A stretch of 9,834 nucleotides of DNA from Limnohabitans sp. GTDB taxonomy: Bacteria; Pseudomonadota; Gammaproteobacteria; Burkholderiales; Burkholderiaceae_C. The stretch's first letter is position 1. Each line of letters begins with the position of its first letter. The notes under the pieces are model-generated. The model was not told where the DNA came from, searched no databases, and was given only the letters and a program-made list of their open reading frames with translations. Of the stretch, positions 1 through 6,223 are shown piece by piece. Both the position numbers and the translations under genes were made by a program. The stretch lies in the NCBI GenBank assembly GCA_024641725.1, contig JAHECM010000022.1, positions 1 to 9,834 on the forward strand, in the 5' to 3' direction.

Positions 1-191
1 CCACCACGGGGGCGGCCATCACGCTGGGCAAGCGCCTGTCCAAAGATTTTTACCTGCTCTACGAAAGCAGTCTGAGCGGCGCCTTCGGCAGCTTGTACGT
101 GTTCTACGACCTGTCCCGCCGTCTCACGCTGCGGGCACAAACGGGCGATGTCAACGCGCTGGACCTGGTCTATACCGTGCGCAAAGACTGA
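1..191 (+). CDS. tamB: TamB-like translocation/assembly module protein, C-terminal end (partial)
   Basis: The open frame enters from the left edge (first full codon at base 3) and ends at TGA 189-191, giving the last 62 residues of a longer protein. The tail has the look of the TamB (DUF490) C-terminus: a GKRLSKDFYLLYE segment, then GSLYVFYDLSRRLTLRAQTG, and an ending of the DLVYTVRKD type. This alternating beta-strand pattern is conserved at the end of TamB proteins. TamB is an inner-membrane-anchored periplasmic protein that works with the outer-membrane protein TamA in envelope biogenesis and lipid transport. Only the tail is visible, so domain content and start cannot be judged; tamA would be expected upstream, outside the window. 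Family assignment is by motif recognition, with no search run. Confidence 0.8.
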   Translation, partial: TTGAAITLGKRLSKDFYLLYESSLSGAFGSLYVFYDLSRRLTLRAQTGDVNALDLVYTVRKD

Positions 192-267
192 GCCGACTGT
201 GTTTCGACTGCGCAGCGAACCGAGTCCAACGAAGCGAGGTCTCAATGGAATCAGTGCAGGGGCCAAT

Positions 268-273
268 TACAAT
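268..273 (+). promoter_or_regulatory. Candidate -10 element of the tRNA-Arg promoter
   Basis: TACAAT lies 10 bases before the tRNA 5' end and matches TATAAT at five of six positions. A GC-rich stretch (CGCGCAC) follows it, as is usual in stringently controlled stable-RNA promoters. No good -35 is visible at 16-18 bases spacing (the region reads ATGGAAT), so the call rests on the -10 and its position. Confidence 0.4.
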
Positions 274-283
274 CGCGCACACC

Positions 284-358
284 GCCACCGTAGTTCAATG
301 GATAGAACTCTCCCCTCCTAAGGGAGTGATACAGGTTCGATTCCTGTCGGGGGCACCA
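284..358 (+). tRNA. tRNA-Arg, anticodon CCU (reads AGG)
   Basis: A full cloverleaf can be drawn. The acceptor stem pairs 284-290 (GCCACCG) with 348-354 (CGGGGGC). The D stem pairs GTTC 293-296 with GAAC 305-308. The anticodon stem pairs CTCCC 310-314 with GGGAG 322-326 around loop CTCCTAA, with anticodon CCT at 317-319. The variable loop is 4 bases. The T stem pairs ACAGG 331-335 with CCTGT 343-347 around TTCGATT. The discriminator is A355 and CCA is encoded at 356-358. One acceptor pair is a mismatch: A4 (base 287) faces G69 (base 351). All other stem pairs are Watson-Crick, and the loop residues are typical, so I regard the gene as functional. The AGG codon is rare in GC-rich betaproteobacteria, so this is probably the minor arginine isoacceptor. 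Confidence 0.93.
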
Positions 359-371
359 AAACACCCAGCAC

Positions 372-1076
372 TCACACCCACTGCAAACGGTTTTCATCCA
401 GTACGGCGTAACGCCGCCCGGATTTGTCCATCGGTTTGAGCAAACCATCGCGCACCAAGGCGCTGATTTCTCGGCTCACTGTTTCAAGTTTGAGGTCCAG
501 CATGGCGCCCATGTCATCGCGGGCAAACAAGGTGGTTTGCGTGGGGTGATCCGGATCGCGCATTTTCAGGGCCAGACCTGCCACACGCTGGCGTGCCGTG
601 CCAAAGTTCAGCTCTGCCAGCCAATCGTCGGCGTCTTTCAGGGCGTGTTGCCATTTTTGCATCAGGCGCAGGTGCAGTCGGGGTGAATGGGTGGAGAGGT
701 GGTGCAAAACCGACAAGGGGATGCGGCAAACGCTGACTTCGGTCAGCGCGATGCACTCGGTGTCAAAACGCGAGGTGGCCAGCGCCTCCAGCCCCGCCAG
801 ATCGCCAGGCCGGAGTACCCGGACAATGCGCTCACGCCCGTCACTGGTGGATCGCACCAGTTTGACCATGCCTTTGCGCACCGTGTACACCCCCAACGCG
901 CTCTCGCCTTCGGTGTAGAGGACACTGTCAGAGGCAAAAGCCAAGTCGTCGATCGGGCTGTGGATCTGAGAGAAGTCCTGCTCGTTCAGGTCTGCAAACA
1001 GCACCATGTCTCGGATGCCGCAGTTGCGGCAGTCCGACGTTCCCTGCCACGCTGATTCAATATGGATAGGTATCAC
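372..1076 (-). CDS. CRP/FNR-family transcriptional regulator
   Basis: This is a two-domain regulator of about 234 residues. An N-terminal Cys pair (CRNCGIRDMVLFADL; C16 and C19) is followed by a cNMP-binding-type beta-barrel (for example EGESALGVYTVRKGMVKL and LRPGDLAGLEAL), a dimerisation helix, and a winged helix-turn-helix near residues 185-210. The recognition helix contains ETVSR (198-202), equal to FNR's E209-x2-S212-R213, so TTGAT-type half-sites are a reasonable guess. C117 in SVCRIP aligns with FNR C122. The place of FNR C29 is valine, so only three of the four [4Fe-4S] ligands have equivalents; C108 is an extra nearby cysteine. The start is uncertain. The frame stays open to a TTG at 1130, but I prefer the GTG at 1074-1076 because the conserved part begins just after it; neither has a clear Shine-Dalgarno sequence. 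The gene is divergent from the K+ channel gene. The signal sensed cannot be told from the sequence. Confidence 0.85.
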   Translation of the reverse strand: MIPIHIESAWQGTSDCRNCGIRDMVLFADLNEQDFSQIHSPIDDLAFASDSVLYTEGESALGVYTVRKGMVKLVRSTSDGRERIVRVLRPGDLAGLEALATSRFDTECIALTEVSVCRIPLSVLHHLSTHSPRLHLRLMQKWQHALKDADDWLAELNFGTARQRVAGLALKMRDPDHPTQTTLFARDDMGAMLDLKLETVSREISALVRDGLLKPMDKSGRRYAVLDENRLQWV

Positions 1077-1253
1077 AGTGCAGGAATTTACCACTTGCAC
1101 GGCCACTTGCTTGGGTGTCGCCAAATCCAAGTACAGATAAATTCACCGACAGATGCACTCACCTGATCGGCACCGCAGGCCACTTGCACCGAGTCTGCGA
1201 CACTTGGGTTTGCCATGTTCCAACCAGCTGCTCAACCACGCTGACCGCTCACA

Positions 1254-2189
1254 ATGAACCACCACCTGACCACCCGAGAACGTTTGCATCTCATCTTGAA
1301 TTACTCAAGCGTCAAAGACAAAACGGCGGCTTGGGTCTTTTCTTGGATCATGACTTTGCTGGTCTTGGCCAATGTGGCCGCCGTGATTTTGGAGTCGGTG
1401 CCTGCCATCGAGCAGCAAGGCCGGCATGCATTTGCCTGGTTTGATGCACTCTCGGTTTGCTTTTTTGGCGTCGAGTACTTGCTGCGAGTTTGGACGGCCG
1501 CAGAAAACCACAAGTCCAAAAAACCCAGTGCAACGGGCCGCCGCTTGCACTACATCTTCGGATTTCATGGCCTGATTGACCTGATCGCCATCCTGCCATT
1601 TTTCCTCCAGTCCTTGCTGCCCGGGCTGGACCTGCGCGTGTTGCGCGTGATCCGTATTTTGAGAATTCTCAAACTCTCGCATTACTCCACTGCGCTGGAG
1701 GATCTGATCGCATCCATTTACGCCGAGCGGGACTCTTTTATGTCGGCACTGTATTTGCTGGCACTGTCGATTCTGATCGCTTCATGCCTCATGTATTACG
1801 CCGAGCACCGCTTGCAGCCAGCGCAGTTCGGCACCATCCCCGACGCCATGTGGTGGGCGATTGTGACCATCACCACCGTCGGGTATGGCGATGCGGTGCC
1901 GGTGTCGGCTTACGGCAAGCTCATTGGCGCGGCGACCGCTTTGTCCGGCATCCTCACCGTGGCCTTGCTCACGGGCATTGTGGCTTCGGCCTTTGCGACC
2001 CGCGTGCGGCGTCAAGAAATCGAGTTCACCACCGAGGTTGAAGTGCTGATCAAAGACGGCCACATGACCGCCAAGGAAAAACGAACCATCGAACACCTGC
2101 GCAAAGAATTTGGCATCACCGAAGACCACGCGCGCGCAGTTATTCGACAGGTCATCGAGGAAGCATCCGCAAAAAAGCAGCCAAGTTGA
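1254..2189 (+). CDS. Six-transmembrane voltage-gated potassium channel
   Basis: This inner-membrane K+ channel subunit (311 aa) is expected to act as a tetramer. Helices can be read as S1 about 27-48, S2 60-80, S3 103-120, S4 125-141, S5 162-183 and S6 222-247. S4 has basic residues at every third position (R128, R131, R134, R137, K140), the mark of a voltage sensor. The pore loop carries the K+ selectivity filter TVGYGD at 208-213. The cytoplasmic tail (248-311) contains a segment beginning EVEVLIKDGHMTAKEKRTI, predicted helical, with an acidic loop that resembles TerB-like or EF-hand-like pairs; that resemblance is only a hint. There is no RCK/TrkA-N or cyclic-nucleotide domain. The ATG at 1254 is the first in-frame start and places about 26 cytoplasmic residues before S1; no strong Shine-Dalgarno is visible. 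The gene ends facing plsC. Confidence 0.92.
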   Translation: MNHHLTTRERLHLILNYSSVKDKTAAWVFSWIMTLLVLANVAAVILESVPAIEQQGRHAFAWFDALSVCFFGVEYLLRVWTAAENHKSKKPSATGRRLHYIFGFHGLIDLIAILPFFLQSLLPGLDLRVLRVIRILRILKLSHYSTALEDLIASIYAERDSFMSALYLLALSILIASCLMYYAEHRLQPAQFGTIPDAMWWAIVTITTVGYGDAVPVSAYGKLIGAATALSGILTVALLTGIVASAFATRVRRQEIEFTTEVEVLIKDGHMTAKEKRTIEHLRKEFGITEDHARAVIRQVIEEASAKKQPS

Positions 2190-2255
2190 GGCGCAGTGAC
2201 TTTGCTGCTGGGGCTTAGGAAAGTGACGCCTCAGAGACTTGAACGCTCAACTCTG
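2187..2255. terminator. Convergent-gene inverted repeats, possible weak terminator region
   Basis: Two inverted repeats lie between the converging channel and acyltransferase genes. TGAGGCG (2187-2193, including the channel stop codon) pairs with CGCCTCA (2227-2233), with an inner ACTTT/AAAGT pair. CAGAG-AC-TTGA (2232-2242) pairs with TCAA-CTCTG (2247-2255) around loop ACGC, and covers the acyltransferase stop. The two structures share bases and so would compete. Neither is followed by a T-run, so intrinsic termination is doubtful. Confidence 0.25.
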
Positions 2256-2987
2256 AACGCGCAAATCCATCACCTCTTGGCGCAAAGCCTGCGCCCAGGC
2301 TCGCCGGTCACGGCCTTGCGCGCTTTGAGGCGGCCCAAAGTGGACCACCGCCACAATGGGCGGCGCGGTCAGCGTGCGCCAAATGGAGCCGATCAGGGTG
2401 TCATCACCAATGTAGCAAGGCGCATCACAAGGCTCGCCTGAGCGTGCATCGATGAATTTGAGCGACATGGGCTGCACCGGCGCATCGGCCAAGATGGCCG
2501 ACTGGATCAGGTTGGCATGAAAGGGCAGCAGATCACGCCCATCGCTGGTGGTGCCCTCGGGGAACACCGCCAGCACGTCGCCGTCTTGCAGGGCATGGGC
2601 CATGTCTTTGACCATGCGCAACGCGTCTTTGCGCTTGGTGCGTTCGATGTACAAGGTGTCCGAACCCGTGGCCAGCATGCCGATCAAAGGCCAGTCGCGG
2701 ATGTCGGACTTGGACACAAAGCGGCAATGGCGCGCCGCATGGATGACCGAGATGTCCAGCCAAGAGATGTGGTTGGCCACGATCAGTGCCGGACCCGCCA
2801 CGACCGGCGTGCCCAACACTTTGACCTGAATGCCCCACAGCGCCAACAACTGCGATGACCACACTTGCACACGCATGGCACGTTGCTCGGCACTGAGCTG
2901 CGGAAAGTGGGCGTGAATCCACCACACGCCGACCAGCACATGCCACAGGCCGCGCAGGAGTTTCCAAAGGGCACGCAAAGGATTCAT
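2247..2987 (-). CDS. plsC: 1-acyl-sn-glycerol-3-phosphate acyltransferase (PlsC family)
   Basis: The protein (246 aa) belongs to the lysophospholipid acyltransferase superfamily, which adds the second acyl chain to lysophosphatidic acid at the inner membrane to give phosphatidic acid. The catalytic motif HX4D is NHISWLD (H73, D78). Motif II, binding the glycerol phosphate, is YIERTKR (113-119). Motif III is FPEGTTSDGRD (142-152). A hydrophobic N-terminal stretch (about 7-24) probably anchors it. The length fits PlsC. The ATG at 2985-2987 lies 30 bases after the pyrC' stop with only a weak ribosome site, so it probably shares the upstream transcript. Acyl-ornithine or other lyso-lipid acyltransferases use the same motifs, so the exact substrate is inferred, and a second plsC may exist elsewhere. 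Confidence 0.88.
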   Translation of the reverse strand: MNPLRALWKLLRGLWHVLVGVWWIHAHFPQLSAEQRAMRVQVWSSQLLALWGIQVKVLGTPVVAGPALIVANHISWLDISVIHAARHCRFVSKSDIRDWPLIGMLATGSDTLYIERTKRKDALRMVKDMAHALQDGDVLAVFPEGTTSDGRDLLPFHANLIQSAILADAPVQPMSLKFIDARSGEPCDAPCYIGDDTLIGSIWRTLTAPPIVAVVHFGPPQSAQGRDRRAWAQALRQEVMDLRVQS

Positions 2988-3017
2988 GCCGCGTGAGTCA
3001 GGGGCGTCGATCCAGGC

Positions 3018-4316
3018 TCAAGCCTTGGCCTCGAACGCCACATGCCCAGACACCAACGTGGCCAGCACGCGGCCGGGCAGCTCGTAGCCTGAAAACGGCG
3101 TGCTCTTGCCTTGGCTGCGCAGGGCCGCTTCGGTCACCGGCCAGTGGCCGTCGGTGCTCAGCACACACACATCGGCCACGCCGCCCACCGCCAGCTGGCC
3201 CACCGAGCCTTGCAGCGTCGCCAGTGACGCACCCAACACCCGCGCCGGCTCTGAGGTGATGCGCGCGAGCACTTGAGACACCGGCAAACCGGCCTCCTGC
3301 CCCCACTTGAGGGCCAGGCTCCACAGCAGCTCCAGCCCCGTGGCACCGGGTTCGGCTTCGGCAAAGGGCAGCGCTTTGGCATCCGCGTCGACTGGTGTGT
3401 GGTCGGACACCAGCGCGTCGAGTGTGCCGTCGGCCAAACCAAGACGCAGCGCATCGCGGTCGCGCTGTTGTCGCAGCACGGGCGTCAGGCGCGCGCGGCT
3501 GTCAAAGTAGCCCATGTCGGTGTCGGTCAAGTGCAAAGAGTTGATGCTCACGTCCGCCGTGACCGGCAGGCCCTCGGCTTTGGCCTGGCGCACCAGCGCC
3601 ACGCCCTGGGCGCTGCTGATGCGGCACAGGTGCACTCGCGCACCTGTGCTGCGCACCAGCTCAAAAATCGTGTGCAGTGCAATGGTTTCGGCCGCCACCG
3701 ACACGCCCGACAGCCCCATGCGCGTGGCCAGCGCGCCGCTGGCGGCCACGCCTTTGCCCAAATGGATTTCTTGAGGCCGCAACCAAACGGTGTAGCCAAA
3801 GGTGCTGGCGTATTGCAAGGCGCGCTGCAGCACCTGGGTGCTGGGCACCGGCACCTCGGCCTGGCTGAAGCCCACGCAACCGGCAGCGGTCAACTGACCC
3901 ATTTCGGTCAGCACCTCGCCCTTCAGGCCCACCGTGAGCGCACCCAGCGGCAGCACACGCGTTTGGTGGAGTTTTTCGGCGCGGTAGCGCAGCATCTCCA
4001 CCAAACCAGGTTCATCCAGGACCGGCTCGGTGTCGGGCGGGCAAACCAAGCTGGTCACACCACCGGCCACGGCGGCGGCCATTTCGGACTCCAGCATGCC
4101 CGCGTGCTCTTGGCCGGGTTCGCGCAAACGCGCCGCCAAGTCCACCAGGCCCGGAGCCACGATGCATCCCGTGGCGTCGATCACTTTGCTCGCTACAAAT
4201 CCGGCAGGCGCTGCACCCACGGCGACGATGCGCCCAGCCGCGATGGCCACATCGGCGGTTTGGTCGAGGCCACTGGCCGGGTCCATGACGCGGCCGTTTT
4301 GAATCAAGATGTTCAT
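3018..4316 (-). CDS. pyrC': Non-catalytic dihydroorotase homologue PyrC' (PyrX), partner of aspartate transcarbamoylase
   Basis: The 432-residue protein is a full-length class I dihydroorotase-type amidohydrolase (TIM barrel), with NGRVMDPASG at the start, APGLVDL-x-LREPG at 54-68 and SDHTP at 304-308. The metal ligands are nearly all gone. The usual DxHxH is D59-L-A61-A-R63. The bridging Asp region (SDDG) is SQAE with A153. The HxE histidine is R180. The HLCHVS histidine is R232. Only D305 remains, and the following H of SDHAPH is V309. It therefore almost certainly cannot hydrolyse dihydroorotate. In Pseudomonas such a protein, PyrC', binds PyrB and is needed for an active dodecameric ATCase; that role is inferred here. 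Its ATG is 11 bases after the pyrB stop, with AAGGA positioned as ribosome site and overlapping that TAA. Automatic annotation would call it pyrC. Confidence 0.9.
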   Translation of the reverse strand: MNILIQNGRVMDPASGLDQTADVAIAAGRIVAVGAAPAGFVASKVIDATGCIVAPGLVDLAARLREPGQEHAGMLESEMAAAVAGGVTSLVCPPDTEPVLDEPGLVEMLRYRAEKLHQTRVLPLGALTVGLKGEVLTEMGQLTAAGCVGFSQAEVPVPSTQVLQRALQYASTFGYTVWLRPQEIHLGKGVAASGALATRMGLSGVSVAAETIALHTIFELVRSTGARVHLCRISSAQGVALVRQAKAEGLPVTADVSINSLHLTDTDMGYFDSRARLTPVLRQQRDRDALRLGLADGTLDALVSDHTPVDADAKALPFAEAEPGATGLELLWSLALKWGQEAGLPVSQVLARITSEPARVLGASLATLQGSVGQLAVGGVADVCVLSTDGHWPVTEAALRSQGKSTPFSGYELPGRVLATLVSGHVAFEAKA

Positions 4317-4327
4317 GGAGTTCGTCC

Positions 4328-5293
4328 TTATGCCTCGTTGCCCGCCACGATGCTCATCACCGCCATGCGCACCGCGATGCCAAAGGTCACCTGCGGCAAG
4401 ATCACGCTTTGCTGGCCGTCCACCACGGCAGAGTCAATTTCGACCCCTCGGTTGATCGGGCCGGGGTGCATGACGATGGCATCTGGCTTGGCCAGTTGCA
4501 GCTTCTCGGGGGTGAGACCAAAGCTCTCGAAGTATTCTTGGCTGGAGGGGAGCAGCGCGCCGCTCATGCGCTCGTTTTGCAGACGCAGCATGATGACCAC
4601 GTCGCAGCCTTTGATGCCTTCTTCCAGGTTGTTGAAGACGCGCACGCCCATCTGGGCCATGTCGGCAGGCACCAAGGTTTTGGGGCCGACCACGCGCACT
4701 TCGGCGCAGCCCAGCGTGGTGAGTGCATGGATGTCCGAGCGCGCCACCCGCGAGTGCAGCACATCCCCCACGATGGCCACGGTGAGATTGGCAAAGTCTT
4801 TTTTGTAGTGCCGGATCGTGAACATATCCAGCAGGCCCTGGGTGGGGTGGGCGTGGCGGCCGTCGCCTGCGTTGACCACATGCACATGCGGTGCCACATG
4901 CTGGGCGATCAGGTAAGGCGCACCCGACTCGCTGTGGCGCACCACAAAAATGTCGGCGGCCATGGCGCTCAGATTGGCGATGGTGTCGAGCAGCGACTCG
5001 CCCTTGCTGGCCGACGAGCGCGCAATGTCGAGCGTGTACACATCGGCCGACAAACGGGTGGCCGCGATGTCGAAGGTGGTGCGGGTGCGGGTGCTGTTTT
5101 CAAAAAACAGGTTGAACACGCTCTTGCCGCGCAAGAGGGGCACCTTTTTGACTTCGCGGTCATTGACACTCACAAAGCTGGCTGCGGTGTCCAAGATGTG
5201 CGTCAGGATGTCTTTGGACAGCCCTTCGGTGGAGAGCAGGTGGATCAGCTCGCCGTGCTGGTTGAGTTGGGGGTTGTTGCGTTTGTAGAGCAT
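4328..5293 (-). CDS. pyrB: Aspartate carbamoyltransferase catalytic subunit
   Basis: PyrB condenses carbamoyl phosphate with aspartate, the committed step of pyrimidine synthesis in the cytosol. The 321-residue protein shows the carbamoyl-phosphate site FFENSTRTRT (S67-T-R-T-R71-T72), the mobile-loop SKGES, HPTQGLLDM, the VGDVLHSRVARSD segment, MLRLQNERM and HPGPINRGVE. All catalytic motifs look intact. Its N-terminus is longer than that of the E. coli enzyme and resembles the extended pseudomonad type that associates with PyrC'. I start at the ATG 5291-5293 (MLYKRNN), 16 bases after the pyrR stop and with AGGCGAG upstream. A further in-frame ATG at 5332 would overlap pyrR and add 13 residues that do not look like the family. 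No pyrI-type regulatory subunit gene lies next to it. Confidence 0.96.
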   Translation of the reverse strand: MLYKRNNPQLNQHGELIHLLSTEGLSKDILTHILDTAASFVSVNDREVKKVPLLRGKSVFNLFFENSTRTRTTFDIAATRLSADVYTLDIARSSASKGESLLDTIANLSAMAADIFVVRHSESGAPYLIAQHVAPHVHVVNAGDGRHAHPTQGLLDMFTIRHYKKDFANLTVAIVGDVLHSRVARSDIHALTTLGCAEVRVVGPKTLVPADMAQMGVRVFNNLEEGIKGCDVVIMLRLQNERMSGALLPSSQEYFESFGLTPEKLQLAKPDAIVMHPGPINRGVEIDSAVVDGQQSVILPQVTFGIAVRMAVMSIVAGNEA

Positions 5294-5309
5294 GGTGTTC
5301 TCGCCTGGG

Positions 5310-5810
5310 TCAGGCCTTGTTCTCCACTTCAAAACTGAAATTGCCTACGCTGTCGCGGGCCAGCGCCAGCGACTGCGTCTCGGGCAGGGCCACGCGGGCG
5401 GCGGCGAAGTCGGCTTGCACTGGGAGCTGCCGTCCGCCCCGGTCCACCAGCACCGCCAGTTGCACGCGGGCTGGGCGTCCATAGTCAAACATTTCGTTGA
5501 GTACGGCACGGATGGTGCGCCCGGTGTAGAGCACGTCGTCCAACACCACAATGTCGGCACCGTCCACCTCAAAAGGCAGATGCGTTTGCCCGCCTGCGGA
5601 CAGGCCGCGTTGGGCGAAGTCGTCGCGGTGCATGACCGAGGACACTTGGCCGCAATCGCCGGGCAAACCCAAGTCCCGCTGCAAGCGCTCGGCCAACCAG
5701 GCACCGCCCGAAGTGATGCCCACCAATCGCGTGTCGGCGGTGCAAAGGCTGCGCACACCGCGCAGCAACTCTTGGTACAAGGCCTCGGCATCGAGGGCGA
5801 GAGCGCTCAT
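5310..5810 (-). CDS. pyrR: PyrR: pyrimidine regulator / uracil phosphoribosyltransferase
   Basis: This 166-residue type I phosphoribosyltransferase carries the PRPP-binding loop VVLDDVLYTGRTIR (88-101), SGGAWLAERL (34-43), HRDDF (61-65) and the YGRP-x-LAVLVDRGGRQLP segment characteristic of PyrR. In Bacillus PyrR binds pyr mRNA when UMP is high and also makes UMP from uracil and PRPP. In gram-negative bacteria the enzyme activity is expected, whereas RNA binding is less certain. The ATG overlaps the ruvX stop by 4 bases (ATGA), with a strong AAGGAG ribosome site about 8 bases upstream. There is no leader long enough before pyrR or pyrB for an attenuator, so any control by this protein at this operon would have to act upstream of yqgE or by another route. 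Confidence 0.94.
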   Translation of the reverse strand: MSALALDAEALYQELLRGVRSLCTADTRLVGITSGGAWLAERLQRDLGLPGDCGQVSSVMHRDDFAQRGLSAGGQTHLPFEVDGADIVVLDDVLYTGRTIRAVLNEMFDYGRPARVQLAVLVDRGGRQLPVQADFAAARVALPETQSLALARDSVGNFSFEVENKA

Positions 5811-6223
5811 GGCAAGCTCCTTAAAAACTGTTCAAGAATGATGGCCGCTGCTGCCGCATCGGCGTCTTTGGCGCCATAGGAATGGGCTTCGGTGGTGGTG
5901 TAGCGCTCGTCCACCTCGTACACCGCCAGACCAAAGCGGCCGCGCAACTGGCGGCCAAACTTGCGCGCGCGCAGGGTGTTTTCATGCTCCCCACCGTCGG
6001 GGTGGGTTGGCACGCCAATCACCAGCGCGTCGGGCTGCCACTCTTTGAGGCGTTCGGCAATTTTGGCAAAGCGCGCATCGCCCTCGGCAGCAATGGTGCC
6101 TTGCGGGGTGGCGGTTTTCATGAGGCGGTTGCCCACGGCCACACCGGTGCGCTTGAGGCCATAGTCCAGCGCCAAAAAGGTTTGCTGCGTGGGCGGCACA
6201 GCATGGGTTTCGAGCTGGCTCAT
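5807..6223 (-). CDS. ruvX: Putative pre-16S rRNA nuclease RuvX/YqgF (Holliday junction resolvase-like fold)
   Basis: This 138-residue RNase H-fold protein has the family motifs in order: LALDYGLKRTGVAVG (17-31, with catalytic-type D20), VIGVPTHPDGGEHENTLRAR (68-87), VYEVDERYTTTEA (101-113) and KDADAAAAAIILEQFL (119-134). YqgF/RuvX is reported to process the 5' end of 16S rRNA; it was first proposed as a Holliday junction resolvase. The conserved acidic residues are present, so it should be active. It overlaps both neighbours by 4 bases (ATGA): the yqgE stop upstream and the pyrR start downstream. This points to coupled translation in the yqgE-ruvX-pyrR-pyrB block, a neighbourhood found in many proteobacteria. 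A GAGGCGG stretch upstream may serve as ribosome site. Confidence 0.94.
   Translation of the reverse strand: MSQLETHAVPPTQQTFLALDYGLKRTGVAVGNRLMKTATPQGTIAAEGDARFAKIAERLKEWQPDALVIGVPTHPDGGEHENTLRARKFGRQLRGRFGLAVYEVDERYTTTEAHSYGAKDADAAAAAIILEQFLRSLP

Noticed and set aside
245..448. Short open frames across the tRNA on both strands
   Set aside because: They are covered by the tRNA gene and have no ribosome site or recognisable product.
3273..4808. A 511-codon open frame on the + strand opposite pyrC' and pyrB
   Set aside because: It is an antisense shadow typical of GC-rich genes: rich in His, Gln, Gly and Arg with no recognisable family, whereas the minus strand encodes clear PyrC' and PyrB motifs throughout.
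5294..5332. Upstream ATG for pyrB at 5332
   Set aside because: It would overlap the end of pyrR and add residues unlike ATCase N-termini; the ATG at 5293 has better spacing and a ribosome site.
4409..5338. A 309-codon + strand open frame opposite pyrB
   Set aside because: It mirrors the pyrB codons and has low-complexity Gly/His/Val composition and no motif; pyrB is unambiguous on the other strand.
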